This document shows positions 25,701 through 58,100 of a DNA stretch of 64,000 nt, piece after piece; the stretch's first letter is position 1, and each line of letters starts with the position of its first letter. The stretch spans positions 9,674,190 through 9,738,189 of the forward strand of contig OY718806.1 in NCBI GenBank assembly GCA_963070105.1, written 5' to 3'. Source of the stretch: Litomosoides sigmodontis. Taxonomy: Eukaryota > Nematoda > Chromadorea > Rhabditida > Onchocercidae. The position numbers and the translations under genes are program-made. The notes under the pieces were generated by a model. It was not told where the DNA came from. It was given only the letters and a program-made list of their open reading frames with translations, and made no database searches.

Positions 25701-28009
25701 AATGTAATGTGTAAGTAGCTCAGCACTCTGAGTTTTTTCGATTCTTTTTAAAGGCAGTTCATTCTCTTATTCTGCAGAAAATGTTTGCTAAGCATATTTT
25801 TAGCTGGAAAATTTCGAAACTGTTTTGCCAATACTGAACAGAGACGTTTGCGGTGCCGAATCGGCTCCTTGCGATCAGCTTTGTGGTGGACCAGGAACAT
25901 GTGGCCACTGTGGTGGGCGGTCATGCCTTTCCGGTTCTGTGAGCAAGGCGGAAATGGCGAAGAAATTTGCCGATGAGGCAGACCAAAAGCTGAACGAAAA
26001 GCAGGAAGAAGCAGAAGAGGTATGACTGATCATTTATCCTCCTTGTTTTCTTATATCTTATGATAATGGAATGACTTAGAAGTGAGTAGATTGTAGTTGT
26101 ACCTTATGAGTGGATTGGTTTTCGTATTTTTGGAAAAATATTGCCTTCTTGTTGATAACATTAGTCGTTGAACTGATAAGTATCCAAGTTTTCCTCTGAT
26201 TTGCAGGTTCTTACTCGCATACGAGAAATATTGCAACAAACATTCATTACCAAGAATAAAGCTAAAGACGGTCATGATATTGCTGAAGCAGCCGCTAGAC
26301 AGGTTACTTGTTCTGTTCCCTAAAAAATACGAACTCCTTGTGTCTAGCTCTTATGTGTCTCACGTAAGCTGTCGTGTCACTTTGTCAAGTAAAGTTTTTT
26401 GTTTCTAGGCAAACCAAACGCGAGCTTCTTTGGAAGAAATCCTTGATCAAATGAAGGAGTTTATCGATAGTAGTCAGCGTTCCAGTCCAGAACAAATTCG
26501 TGCATTAGCTGAAGAGATAACAATGGCGAAAATATCCCTTACACCTGCTCAAATCGAGGAGTTGGCAAATCAGGTAGCTGTTATTGTAATAACGAGATGG
26601 AATTATTTTCTTTCAGTTTTACAATAAATCATATTACCTCTCTTCAGGTGCGCGAGAGATTATTGAATATCAATAATATTGACATTATTTTGAATGAAAC
26701 ACAAGGTAATAAGACAATCGCTGAAGCTTTACAAAAATCTGCAGAACAGGCAAGTATGTATGCAGCTGAGATCAGGTATGTACTTATACGGTAGAAATTT
26801 AGTGAAATAATATTTTTAAGTTAAATTGAAACTTTGGGAGTTCCTTCTAATTAGTTGTAATGTAAATTCCTTTTTTTTCCTATTTTAAATTGTCGCACGA
26901 TTTTGAAACCATATTGACTACATCAATAAACGTTTTTTTTTTTTTTAATAGAAACACTACAACGGTGATACGCGAAGCCTTACAAAGAGCTGGTAGTGCA
27001 CAGGAAATAGCTAGAGATGCTATAAAAAATGCAACGGAGCAAATTACGGAAGCTCGGTTAGTTCTTTTGTTTGGGGAGAGGGAAGAGGAACTTTTTGATG
27101 CCAATTATCATCAACTTGGCAATTTTTTTTCATTCTTATTAGTGATTTAGGGATGACTTGAACAGTGCAACTGATGAGTTACAACTTGCGGAAATATCAA
27201 CGGCAAAAACAAATGAATCATTGATCAAACTTGAGGGCGCTATGAAAGACATTAATGTGCAGTATTTATCTATATCCGAAGATACGAAGTATGCATACGA
27301 AGCTGCTGATAAAGCCATACGTCTGGCGGAATTTGCTGAAGCGGCCAATGAACAACTGGAAGTAATCTTTTGTTCTAAGAATTCGGGTGGAAGTGATGAA
27401 TTCAGTTTTTGTTCTAAATGAATAAAAGATTTTATGGGAACCACGGAAGTATCATTATAATTGCCTAGAAGGATGGTTTGTAGAGGATTAGTCTCGGCAA
27501 GGATGTTTACGCCAAAAATATGCGGAATTATACAAATTTATATTGGTTTGTATCGTTGGCTTGACGCACTCCTTCTGTATGTTAATAGTTTTTAGATTTC
27601 ATTCGAAAAAGCTAAAGAACTTCTGTCATCGCAAAATATTGGTAATGAATTACCCCAAGCCAGAGCTGAAGAACTACGTAAACGGGCAACGCAACTTCTG
27701 CATAAGACACAACGGCATCGTAACGATATTTCACGTATGCTACATTTATTAACCCTGTATCCATTTTATGCCTTTTATTACAGCAATTTCTACTTATTTA
27801 CATCATTGTACAAATAAAATTCGTAATATCTCGTGCAACATTATCTGAAAGGTATTCTTTATTTTATAGAGCTTTCTGCTAACATGGATGCATTTGACGT
27901 GCGCCTAGCGGACTATAATCGTGAACTGACTGAGCTTCATTTAAGAATCGATACAGTTACTGCTCAGGTACACAAGCAGATCGAATACTACTCAACATGC
28001 GACGTTTAG
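16746..28009 (+). CDS. lam-1: Laminin subunit beta (complete, 34 exons, 1,791 aa)
   Basis: Laminin beta pairs with alpha and gamma chains through a coiled coil to form the secreted heterotrimer that organises basement membranes. The chain assembled here is unbroken: 5,376 coding bases, close in length to human LAMB1 (1,786 aa). It starts at 16746 with [20 protein letters not shown] (signal peptide). Domains in order: LN, five LE repeats, laminin IV type B (LF), about eight LE repeats, coiled coil, beta-specific Cys-rich knob, coiled coil, ending YYSTCDV with the Cys expected to bond the gamma chain. The IV type B domain and the knob mark it as beta rather than gamma. Exon 1 is 16746-16818 and exon 34 is 27870-28009; the others are listed under the domain entries. 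One intron (19790-20014) is GC-AG. It is the only laminin gene in the window and shares its strand with the collagen gene downstream. Confidence 0.97.
17136..18840 (+). other. lam-1: Laminin N-terminal (LN, domain VI) exons
   Basis: Exons 17136-17358, 17656-17850, 18054-18186, 18348-18487 and the start of 18784-18922. Hallmarks are [15 protein letters not shown], then [12 protein letters not shown], then [17 protein letters not shown], then LVVRGSCSC leading into LE1. LN domains polymerise laminin into networks at basement membranes. Confidence 0.95.
18841..20490 (+). other. lam-1: Laminin EGF-like (LE) repeats of domain V
   Basis: Exons: rest of 18784-18922, then 19040-19223, 19472-19614, 19689-19789, 20015-20186 and 20298-20513. 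Five cysteine-spaced LE units, for example [15 protein letters not shown] and [15 protein letters not shown]. The unit split by exons 19689-19789 and 20015-20186 carries the GC-AG intron. Confidence 0.93.
20491..21610 (+). other. lam-1: Laminin IV type B (LF) domain exons
   Basis: Exons: end of 20298-20513, then 20682-20843, 20928-21065, 21221-21399 and the start of 21501-21716. Sequence runs [15 protein letters not shown], then [11 protein letters not shown], then YNIIIKYEP. This domain is found in laminin beta chains and not in gamma chains. Confidence 0.92.
21611..24345 (+). other. lam-1: Laminin EGF-like repeats of domain III
   Basis: Exons: rest of 21501-21716, then 21963-22106, 22471-22621, 22809-22963, 23060-23299, 23529-23665, 23791-23920, 23992-24128 and the start of 24268-24396. 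About eight LE units of C-x-C-x(n)-G-x-x-C-x-x-C type, for example [17 protein letters not shown] and [15 protein letters not shown]. All junctions keep phase. Confidence 0.93.
24346..28009 (+). other. lam-1: Laminin beta coiled coil and beta knob
   Basis: Exons 24268-24396 (end), 24687-24853, 25006-25182, 25453-25647, 25804-26019, 26207-26302, 26409-26573, 26648-26775, 26952-27056, 27151-27361, 27596-27734 and 27870-28009. Long heptad-like helices rich in Glu, Lys, Ala and Leu are interrupted by the Cys/Gly-rich knob [15 protein letters not shown] near 25870-25925, a beta-chain signature. The last residues include a single Cys (YYSTCDV). Confidence 0.94.
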
Positions 28010-33325
<5,316 letters not shown>

Positions 33326-33359
33326 CTTTATAATCTGCTTTTGGAGATTTATTCGATTC

Positions 33360-33418
33360 ACACAGACACATACCGACTGACATACAGACAGACACACACA
33401 CACACACACACACACACA
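33360..33418. repeat. CA/CAGA microsatellite next to the TAG array
   Basis: CACAGACACATAC and CAGACAGA units lead into a CA run (33392-33418), starting 35 bases after the TAG array ends. Confidence 0.9.
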
Positions 33419-35594
33419 ACGCACAACACATCCTCAACATTGTTCAGTTGGAAGGAGAAATGTTTGCTAACTGCCTGTTCAGTTATTTCTATTGAAATGA
33501 AATCCTGAAATCTTTCCATTCAATTATCTTGCATAATTAAGGAAACATGAAGAAATGCCGCCATCATATTTAATTAATTCATTTTTGCTAATTTCATAAT
33601 TTACATCATAATTTTCCATTCCTTACTGAGCTATAATTATTAATTAAATGCGATGTGTTTTTGTTCAGTATTGATCGGAATATTACTGCACTTCCTTTCT
33701 CATATATTTCACCGTTCAGATTAGAATAATCAATAAGCATCTGTTGTCAATCAATTTATTATTGATGTGTGTGACGATGGGATGCGTGTGATGCATTAAT
33801 ATTTTGCTGTTAAAAAAATTTTATGTAATTAATTTAATTAACTAATTATCTTCTGTTTTTACAGTTTATTATTTCGACAATTAAGTGATACAACTTCGTT
33901 TCAAATCCAAAAACAAAAGTGCTTTGTGTGTCAAGGAAAAAAGAATGAAGAAAACGAAGTAAATGATTGATTGAGCTTTTTTTTTTCTCTAAAAAATATT
34001 TTAATTACTAATTTTTCAATTTTTGCTTCTGCAAGCACAAGTCGTACAGAGCGCTGATTTATCACTGATTTCCTTATCAATTCATTTATAGCTCGCACAG
34101 TTTTTTGAATAATTTTGATGAAATTTTCGAGGCAGTATGTGTTACTAATGCCAATTCATTTAGTATCCTTGAAATGCTTAATGAACAAGATGTTCCGTCG
34201 ATTTCATTTTTCCGTTTCTATCACTTAACATTAAAGAATTTTGCAATCTTTTTTAAGATTAAAAGGAGGGAAATTTGTAGAAAAAAGGAAAATTCTGCAA
34301 TTATTTAGATAGTGGTTATCTGTGAAATTGATAATTTCAAGGAGATGACAAACGATAGTTTGCCATTGCATTCTTTTCTCTTTTCCTTTACGAAATGCTT
34401 AATTTAATAGTTGCAAATGATGTTTAAAATTTTTGAAGAGAGCAACGAAAAGGTTTTTTTTTTGTTTTTTTTCTTGCAAAACTCCCACAGAAGTGATAAG
34501 ACAATTAATTGCTTGGTTAATTTAATCAGCTTAACAAACAATTGATCATTTTAACTCACCTAAAAATAAGTGAGAATTTCAGTAGGACTATTTAAGAATA
34601 CTATTTTCAGCAGTAATTTTTCTCTATCTTGCAAAATAAATAAAATTCTTTCTTTAATTCTGCATTACACCATGGCAACATTCGAGAAAAGCATAAAATC
34701 GATCATAATTTTCTTTTTCTTTTTTCAAATGAGTTAATAAATTTTTATTAGAAATGGAAAAAATATATTATTTAAAAATGTATGTGTTGTGTATTTTTAC
34801 GAATTTTGAAATTAATAAATAATTTTTTTTTTTGAAATTAAGCAGGGAAAATGATATTGGAAGTCGGATAATGACTAATATTTTTTTTCACTTTTTCAAA
34901 AAAAATTGAAGTGAAGTTAAATTGTGTTGAATACATCTCTTAGATTTGTTTGTACTTCATCCACACTTATAAAACTTCTAAAATTATGCACTTAAAATAT
35001 TATCATTGTCGGTGCGTGAGATGGATGAGAAAGGAGAAAGAAAAAGGGAAATGCTATTTCTTTTTTTTGCTGAAAATTTTCATTTTCCTCTTCCTTTTTC
35101 ATTTTATTTCAATTATCACTTTAATACGTAAATAGCTTCTTATCGCTAATGCAAAAGAAAGCCGCTTATTTGTTGACGTAAGACGTAAGCAACTTTTTCA
35201 CTTTGTATAAGGTGAAAGTATCTGTGTTAGTCAATTGGTATTAATATTTTACAATAAAATGTATCCAGCCACGTTCACTTCCTCTTTCCCTCTTATCATT
35301 TGAAAAAGTGATAACAAAAACATTCTGTTGTTGTTGTTGTTGTTGTTTGTTGAAAAAGTTTGAAACATTGATTTGTTCATCGCTTATCCTTACATCGTAT
35401 GCTGCATGTATTTTATTAATATAAGTTTCATAGTAACACATATAATTTATGCATTATTTAACTTTTATTATTTATCAAAATTGTAAAATTTTAATAATTT
35501 TATCGTTCATTTCATATTATGCGTCATTCATGTTCATACACTTTTCATCTGCGTTCAATGACCGCACACTTTTTAGAGTTAGCCAGATGTCAAC
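33419..35594. other. Spacer upstream of the collagen gene
   Basis: AT-rich with no supported coding exon. It should include the collagen promoter and 5' UTR. A short TTG run lies at about 35326-35347. Confidence 0.45.
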
Positions 35595-48529
<12,935 letters not shown>

Positions 48530-48685
48530 TTGTTCTTGCTTAGGCAAGCAGTAATCATCATTTTACTATTATTTGTATGTATTTTCTGATATCATTAAAC
48601 TTTTTCTTTTTTTCAAATTTCTCATTTTATCTTTTATAATACTCTTTTGCTTATCTTTTCATTAAACTTTTCATTTTTTTTTCAG

Positions 48686-48703
48686 CGCTTAGTGGAAATA
48701 TAA
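48686..48703 (+). other. col-99: Candidate alternative last coding exon of the collagen
   Basis: An 18-base exon has a strong acceptor (TTTTTTTTCAG) and a perfect donor (GTAAGT) immediately after its stop. Joined in phase after exon 48216-48296 it would end the protein RLVEI instead of the 25 residues from 48452-48529. It may lead into 3' UTR exons such as 51172-51340. Confidence 0.4.
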
Positions 48704-51171
48704 GTAAGTGTATGACCTCATTTGCTTTTCAACAATATGATTTGAAAAAGGATTTTTTTTTGAGAGCGAAAAAATCGAAAAATACAAGTTATCTAATCTC
48801 GAATTAAAATTACTACATTTAATCAGAAATGAATTAATGACTAACTTTTAGAATTCCTGTTTCAAATGATAAAAATAATGACGATAACAGTGTTGGCGTG
48901 ATAAATTGGATTGAACGGCGGATAGTTTTATCAAAATAACAATTCATTGATCTCATAAGGATATTCGGGGAGATGCCACAGTTTGGACAACTAATAATGG
49001 CAGTAATTCTCGGATGTTTACCATAAACCGTTGAATCTCATCGGAATCTTTTTTTTGTTTCTCCTTTCTTGATTATTCCAATTAAACATCACTTAAATGA
49101 TGAAATATTAAATGATTGATAATAATTTATCATTAAAATTTTCGAAATTTAAATTAAATTTCGTTAGGCACATCATGAAGGAATGAGATCCTCAGCTATT
49201 GATAACATATTATCTTAATGACTAACAGTATGTACATGTGTTAAAATCTTTTTTTATTTTAGCTAATTACTGCTTAAATTGCATCTTACCATTGCAACTT
49301 ATCAATTTGTAGATTAGCTGAATATCAGAAGTTAATCATTCCTAAAATCTAAAATTTATCAAAATTTTCTTTCGATTCTAATCAATCAAATGATTATTTA
49401 TCACATTTGTTTATCTTATAGTTTGTCTTGAAAAAATATTGTATACTGTTTACCTATAATACAAAATTATTTGTATATAATACAAAATTATTTGTTGATA
49501 TCTTGAAAAGGTTAGCGTTAATGAAAATATTTTAAATATAAAATATGGAATATAATGTTTGGATATTATATTTAATTTTTTTAATTTTATGTTTAATACA
49601 AAGTATGGAATGAAATATGAAATAAGTAAAGGTCAACCTTCAATTTGATCGATATTTCAGGTTTGAGCATCTTAGCAGAAACAATTTACTGAAATTTAAT
49701 TTTTTTTCGTTTTTTTCCTTTTATTTTTCTCTTAATTTTTTAGCACGCAACAATTTATGGAACACTTTTAGAAGGGATGATATGGATTAAAAATGAACAA
49801 AAAGTAAAAAGCATGGGAAGTGAAAATTGAAATTTAATCAGTTAACTACGATTGATATTTTGGCTAAAAAATTAGCAAATTTATCAAAATTGCTTTAATC
49901 AATATGTTTGTCAAATCTTCCATGAATTCATCATGGATGGTGCTAGTTGTGATGTCTTTCGCGTATAAACTATTTCATCTTTTATCACTTTTTTTAAATT
50001 TTAAATGATTTTAACTTTTCAGAAATAACATGTTATTCTTATATGCCAAACTTTCTCTCACTGCCCTCTTTTTCTCTTCTCAGTATATTATTTATTTGGT
50101 TTTGTCTCATCTTCTCTTTTTTTTTCCGATTTTTTGAAAATATTTGTTGCTTTTTTCTTTCACTCGCCATATCCTTTAAATACTAAATTTGTCTGTTCCA
50201 TATCTTTTTTATTTATTAATTATCAGTTGGTTTTGTTTTTCATTGTCGTCTCTAACTGAGTGAAACTTTAGTGGAATCAATGAATATGTGATGAATAAAT
50301 TCAAGATATTTGAATATCAGATTAGTTTGGAGGAAACAATTGTATTTATCAGTGCTTTTTTTAAATAATTTTAAATTATGAAATTTTTTGCTTTTGTTGA
50401 TACATTCAATGATCACGTCTTTAACAATAATAAATTCAACGAAAGAAAGCAATTTTTAAAGGGAAACGTATTTGTAATTTTCAATTTTGTGTTCTATGAG
50501 TTGTACGTCTTACTGGATATTTAAGCTAAAATATTACATAATTTTTGGAATCAATCCAACATTTGTTATAAGTTTGTTGAAAATTACTAGTTATATATAA
50601 TAATTCATTTAATTTCCTCAGCTTCTCTTATTTCTTCTAGTTAATGGTTAAATTGGGTGTAAAAAAGCTTGAAAAATTAAATTATGCAAGAACATTTTAA
50701 GCAGTACAATAGAGTATTGTGAAAATTTGGCGTGTGGAATTTTTGCTGTGAATTTTTATTTAGTAATCGGCTTCAATTCACTTACAATATATGTGGCTGA
50801 TAAATTTAAATTTTAAAGTTTAATTTTGCAAAGCAAACTATTTGCAAAAATACATTTTTCCTGTGAAATTTTTACACTTATTGTGTTATTTTATTGGTTT
50901 AAAGTGTCTTCAAGTACCATGCAAATGATGTTATGTTAATGGTGATAGTAGTAATACTAATAATAATGATAATTAACAAAACATTAATCTGCCATATGTG
51001 TAATGTATTGTCACATAATTTATGTTTGCTTCTCGCAGTGACTTTGTTCATGTGTTTCGCTGTTATTTTTTCGATAAAAAAACAAAAACAAATAAAATTC
51101 AAATCTAATTTCCTCTCACATGCCATTCAGATGTGAAATTCAATTGGAATTAAAATAAAACGATTTTCCAG

Positions 51172-51340
51172 TGGAATGCATAAATACATTTGAGTCGTTT
51201 CCGGAATGAATGGGAGTTCCCGAGAATAGTGTTCAAGCAGAATAGTAAGCCATACGGAATAGGCTACGGACTGGAATGTAAGCAGCAACAGACAAATTGA
51301 TGCGGTAAACTCAACTGAAACAATCAGAAATGTGAAGCAG
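51172..51340 (+). ncRNA. Candidate non-coding exon
   Basis: 169 bases bounded by TTTTCCAG and CAG|GTAAGT, clearly richer in GC than the flanks and closed by stops in all three forward frames. It could be a spliced 3' UTR exon of the collagen gene or part of a non-coding transcript. Confidence 0.3.
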
Positions 51341-52137
51341 GTAAGTTGATGCAGCAGTGGTGACTAGTGAAATGACCAGCATTTGTTATAAATTTAGGAC
51401 ACTTTCTAAACTTCCACTTTTTTTTACTTTGAAGGTAGAGAGTAGGTAAGGTGAAAAAATTTCATTTAAAACAATATAATAATACCTATTTGATCAGTGT
51501 CAGTAAAAAGAACGAGAAAAATTCCTTATCAATTCTTATCAATACAGGGCGATTAACTAGATGTCTTTTTTTTGCCTTAAAATAATATTGCTAATTGGAA
51601 AACATCACATAGCAGTTTTTAAAGAAAAAAAAATTTTGGAAATTTTTCTTTTTCGAAAATATGAAAGAGAAAATCAGAATAACATAGAAGATGCTAAAAT
51701 ACATTATTTCGGCAATGTACATGTGTGTGCATTTTTTTCCGACCATTTGAAATTGGTTATTTAAAAATAAAAGCAATGCAAGAAGTGAACATTTCAATTT
51801 TAGACTTTACCGGCCTACAATTTTTAATAATTTCATTTAACACGTCAATTATGTGGTAGTGTTTTTTGCAGTATTGTTTAAGTGTATAATTTAATTAGCA
51901 TGTATTCAAACGATTTTTCTTTTTGAATTTTATTACAACAACGGACAAATTTTTTGCAATGATTTAATGCTAAAATAATACTTAAAATGGATTAAATTTA
52001 TTTCAAATACATAAATTTGATAAAATTTTAAACATAACTTGATTAACACCAGTAACATCATCTCTCCTCCACTATCATTATCAACAGTATCCTCAGCACT
52101 ACGATTGTAATTATCACAATCATGATCAAATCATCAT

Positions 52138-55100
52138 CTAGCTAACATAAGCTTCTTCTTCCAGTGGAATGAATGGTGTTTGTCCACCATCTTCATGACC
52201 CTCTCGTTCATGCGACTCTTTCTTGTACTTACGATGTGTTCGTCTATTCTTTCGAGCAAAAAATATACGATCTTGTTCCTGTAAATAAGCAAATATACTA
52301 ATAAAATATATGATACTAATAAATGTTGCAAAATTTTTCCGAAATTTAAAATTAATATTCGAAGGATTGGAAAAATGTTTATAGAAATTTAAACTTCGCT
52401 ATCATCGTCATTCTCATCATCCTTCATTCCACACGATTCAGCATTGGGTAATCGCGACTCTTTCGCACTATCTTTCCATTCTATCAATTTCATGTATTTA
52501 TATTCCAAACTAAAACTAGTAATGATAATAATAATAATTTAAAATTAAATTTTATTCAAAAACAAAAATATTTTTCTGTTAATTTTATTTTTTAAAATTT
52601 CATTTACACATAAGACATGCCGAGCATAAAAAGCAAACTTTTTTGCAGTTCTATCTGATGAATTAGACATAAAAGTAACCTTCGATTTCGCCGATAAGCC
52701 ATAATAATAATAGCACATAGTATGATAACAGTTAGTATGATGCCCGAAATGAGAAACTGTAATCGTAAAGTAAGTGTTGTACACTGCTCCATGTGTTCCT
52801 TGCGTAATACAGTTGGTGAAATACAGTAACTAAAATTAATTTAACATTTATTTTAATTTTTATCAATATCAAATTAACATGAATTCAATCATTAAAATAA
52901 CAAGTTTTCCTACCTTGCCGGTATAGTATGAACTGATTGCATCCCATTGATGCATTCACCCTTAATTACACTGTAGTCTTGATCAGTGCAAATAGGGCAT
53001 GCATATGATGAATATATGATAATATGATATAAGCAACCATCACAAGTACCATCCGGACAATTTTTCGGAAGTTTTACCTAGCAAAAAAGAGAATAAAGGA
53101 AAAAAATTTGCATACAAGTTGTTTAATGTTTAAATTATTCATTTAGAACAAGAATTAATTTTGATTAAATTAAATATTTTATTAAAATAATTTCATCAAT
53201 GTTCTGGTTATTTAAATTTAACTCCTCCCAACGAATTATTTAAAACTTAATTAAAATTTAATATGCGCATACTATTGGTTCGGCAATTTGTCGTGGATCA
53301 CATTTTAGTGTGACAGCAGTGTGTACTCCATGCGAACAAAATTGTGTTGATGGAGCAGATGAACCAAAGAAGAAATTTATGTCTGGCGATTCATTCCTTG
53401 CACTGGTAGTATTTTCTTTAAAAAAAGAATATTAAATTTAAATCACGGAATTTTTAATCACTCAAGTACTGATTTAATTTCTTCTAAACAACGTCGTAAA
53501 ATTATTGGACGAACCGATATTGTCAAATTCTTGATTCGTCAATTTGACATATTCGTTCAATTCTCTTTCGGGCGTTATAGCCAAAATTTTGTCACCAATT
53601 CTACAAATTATTTTTTTTAATAAATTTGCTTAATTTTGTTAAATAATGAATTTGCAGGTATTAAATTAAAAAAATTATTTGAATTAAAAAAAAGGACGAA
53701 CTAGTCACCGACGTTTCCTCATCCTTTTCGAACATTTAAAATTTCTGAAATTGAAAAATTTTGAAGTTTTAAGTTCAAATATCGTTAATTGAAATAATAG
53801 AAATATTACGTACACGACAGGTGAAATGTAAAAACGACGTCGTGTAACATTTACGGTGGGTTGCATCGGGAAGGCCGTTAAACGACAAATGTAAGCATTT
53901 ACTCTTTCAGTATTATCTTCTTCCTGTAAAGAATTTAAATTATCATTTCCACAATTAAAGCAATTAATTTAACAAAGAATTCAAAAAATTAATTGGCGCA
54001 ATTTGCGTAGCTTATAGATGCAATTTCTTAGTTTTCAAAATTAAAGTCGTAGTATGTGTGTATGTGTTGAATAAAAAAGTTGAAAATTTGAAATAAAGCA
54101 TTTTACTTGTTTTGTTTCCGGACTATGAGATAAAGAAGCATTTCCGTATTCCGATGATGCATAAATTTCCTTACAATTTGCACCACTTTCAGTTAAAAGT
54201 GAAATATTATATAAATGAAAGTACGATGCACCCTCACGTGCAAAAACTTTAACGCCTTCAGCCGTAAATGTTCTAAAATTAAAAAAAAAAAAACGGTTAA
54301 CGAACTAAAATTTAATTCCAAATATTGCAGGTGATAAAGACATGTAAGCATATGCGAAAAAGAAAGGCGAAATTTTTCACCTAAAAAAAGATCATTTAAA
54401 AAAAATTTTTTTTAGCAATCACTATGAAAATATTTTAATCATAAAATTGATAACATCAGTTGGAAAGAACAATAGCCTAGGTAAGCTTAAATCCTTCCAG
54501 ACAAATCAGAAATTTGTTTTAAATGAGAAAAATTAATTATAAAATCCTACAATTAGTTCAAAGAGGCAAAATGAATTGCAAAAGTTAATGTACCGGTTAA
54601 AAAAATAAGTAAAATTAAAATGATATGTTTTGTTGGTAGCAGAATTTTCCATTGTTAACGTGCCATCTGATACACATCTGATACGGTCGTAAGTGATAAG
54701 ATTAGCGCCGCATGGTATACAACTTTTCACACCCATTCGATCGCTTGTGGTATTAAGCACCAATCCATTTGGACATTTCTTACATTCATTATTCTAAAAT
54801 CAAAAAAAAAAAAATTCATTCCTCTTTTTTTTATTTGTTGTTGTTGTTGAAAGCTTCTAAATTTTGTTAATATGATGATATCATGATAACGATAATGATA
54901 ATGATAATTAATAATAATAGCAATTGATAGAAAGTGAGATTTCACCCCTTTCAATTAATATTATTTTCATTCTATCAAAAAAATTAATGAATTAGTTTTT
55001 CTTTATGCTATTTATGAATAAAGGGGAAAAGAATAATTGAAAGGAAAATTTGAAAACACTTAAAATTTTGATTTAAAAAAAAAAAAGAAAGCTTACTGTT

Positions 55101-58100
55101 TCAGTGATGTATTCGCCAGCTAAGCAATGCACACATTTTCCGTTATATTTAGGACACTGCAAACACGTTGATGCGCCACCTGATTGTTCGCCCACATTTG
55201 TGACATTAATGCGATAAATAAATGCTCGATCTGTTGTGACATCCTCTTTTGTTGAGCTTCGTGATCTTACAATTACAAGAAAAATTGGTAAAAATTAATA
55301 AATTCTAATAAACATTTAAAATATATTAATTTACATATTATGCTACTATTATTCATTCATTCATTCATCACTATGCAATCATCAAACGCTTATGCTTATT
55401 CCTCAGATAATGATAATGATAATTGGACGGATGAAGAGGATTACATTACCTTATGAAAATGAATAAAAACTGTGTTGGATTTGATGAGACAACTGGATGG
55501 GAATATGATTGATAGTGCTGGGTGCCACTAAAATCAGCAAGAATGCGATAGTACGACTGATTTGGTGCATCCTAAAATTAAAAATAGTAATTGCATTTAA
55601 CTATTTCACAGTGTACATAGCAAAATTTAAAGTTTTGAAAAATCCTATTAAACAAACTTCAATAAAATACAGCACACAGCTATCATCTGCACATTTCATT
55701 TCAAAATCAAATGTAACGTGCGCAATTGGATTGTGCGACGATATCGGCTCATCGAATGCAAGCAATGGATTTGAGAAGCCATGCGGAATTTGCAAGCCAA
55801 GCTCCAACGCAATGCCTCTCTCCTGTGTTGACGAACTTTGGATGACATTTCCAGATGGTATCCAGGAATTGTCAATTCCACAACTGATTGCATCACCTTA
55901 ACTGGACATCAGGAATGGTCAATTTTACGGTAAATCGAGTGGAAGAAAAAGATGAAGGAAATGTCGCTAATTCTTAAATGCATCTTACATTTAGTTCTAA
56001 AAGAGCAAAAAAAAAAGGTGAATTTCGATTGTCAATTTAAATTTCATGCAAGCCACTCCATTCACTCAGCTTACTGAATTACAGTTTTGAAATTTATTCC
56101 ATTTGGATGGCTGAAGAATGAAATATTTCTGAGCGACTACCTTCAATGATATATTCACATTTGGTGAACATATTTGTTGGAAGTGTATTCCAGATGATGT
56201 AGTGATAGCCGTAATTTGGTAACGTATCAATTGGACATTGATGACATTCTGAAGGCAAAATTAAAATCTCTCACTCTTCCATATCTTAAATTTAAACCTA
56301 AATCAATTGTTAAAGTTAGTTTGAAATTTAATGTTAATAAATGGCTTGTTTAAATGGAGGAAATACATTTGAAGAGAAGCTTACTACGCGTGCTATCTAA
56401 TGATTACGTAAAAAATTTCCAAACTAACAAAAAAAATTTTTAATTAAAACTTAAATTAACGAATTTTGCTGTTCTCTACTGCATATTGTGGTGTGGTTTT
56501 TCAATATTTTAAAATAAATTCCTAAGATTAAAACCGAAAACCGAAAGGCAAAAAACCTTCGCCGTGCGAGTAATGATCCTTTTCGCAAAACACGCATTGA
56601 CCAGTTCGGTTCAGATACATTCCCGGATTACATTTCGGACAGGGAATTTCACTACCAGTTTCCGGGATCTGCATATATATGATTGTTATCGGTTTGATAT
56701 GTTTTCCTGTATTTCAATTTCAATTACAATAATTTCATCTAAACTAATCATTGAAATGTCCGTTTTTTTTTCATTTTTTTTTTCATCCCTCTTAGCTGGA
56801 AAACTTATGCATTTGTAGATTTAAGTTTGAATAATAAATCATAGGACAGAGAAAACAAATAGGGAAAGAGAGGGAGAGAGAGAAGGAGGAAAAAAGAAGA
56901 TTTCTAGTTTCACCTTAACAGCGCCACTTAAATCATCGCGGCAAACATTTGGCTGTACTTTAACAAATGTCGTACGTGTTTTACCATTGACACACGGTTT
57001 TAGGACAGGATAGTAATCATTTAATGAACAAGTGGGTCGATTTATGCAAAATGTTGATCGAGCATCTGTTTGAAAATAATCTTTGAATGACTAATTAACA
57101 CTCATCATTTATTCGTTAGCTAAATTATAATAAGATGATAAATTTCATTTTCATATGACAATTTCAAAGTTTATTTTAATTTAATTAATGATAAAGTCTT
57201 AGCATGTTTAGTATTATCAGGTAATTAACAGTAACATACGAGAATACTGCGATGCTGGACAACGGATACATTGCATTGATCCCGGTGGACTGTAATAGTC
57301 GGCATGACAAAAGCGACATTGGGTAGCTCCAATACCGCTGTACGTTCCACCAGGACATTTGCTACATTTTTCCACTTGTTCCAATCCTAAAATAAAAAAA
57401 AAGGGGGGGATTTGACACTTTGGTTGTTTGGAACTTTTATGCCAATTAGTGCTTCTTAATGAAATTTAAATTGGAAAATTCATTATATTCATGAGAGATA
57501 TTAATATAAGTTAAACAAAGAGGAAAAAATGCTCAAATATAATTTTAATTTATCAATAGTAAGTGACTTAATTAGAATAAAACAGTTTAGTGAATTAATT
57601 AAAAACAAAACAGTCTAGTGAATTGATTAAAGCGAAACAGTTTATCAATTCTGTCGCTTGACAGAATGTTCTAATCGAAGATCATATTAATCCAACATTT
57701 ATTAACTATTATAAGAATTTAACCGATACGGTAAGATAAACGAAATTATTTAGGACTTTACACTGTAAGCCTAATTTGAAAAATTCAAATATGAAAAATG
57801 CTAATATTTGTTTTTGTTAAGAAATGAAAATATATCTGATTAAAACAAAGCGGATAATTTTAATAGACTATGAAATATTGCTAAACAGGTTAATACCGTA
57901 AACATCGATATGTGAGATTATTATCAAGTCGTTGTTGTAAAAGGGATCCAACCGATACGTCATTACTGACCAACTGATAACGTTATGACCACTTTTTAGT
58001 TCAATTCGATCACGATGCCAATCACCACCATCTTCGAAACTTCCCTTCTTCACGGTATTTCCCATTAATTGCTTTATTTCGTCTCTGTAATTAAATTAAA

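Larger units (their letters stand above)
48530..52137. other. Convergent spacer between the collagen and ELAPOR genes
   Basis: 3.6 kb of AT-rich sequence between two 3' ends that face each other. It contains the candidate exons 48686-48703 and 51172-51340. No coding gene is seen. Confidence 0.5.
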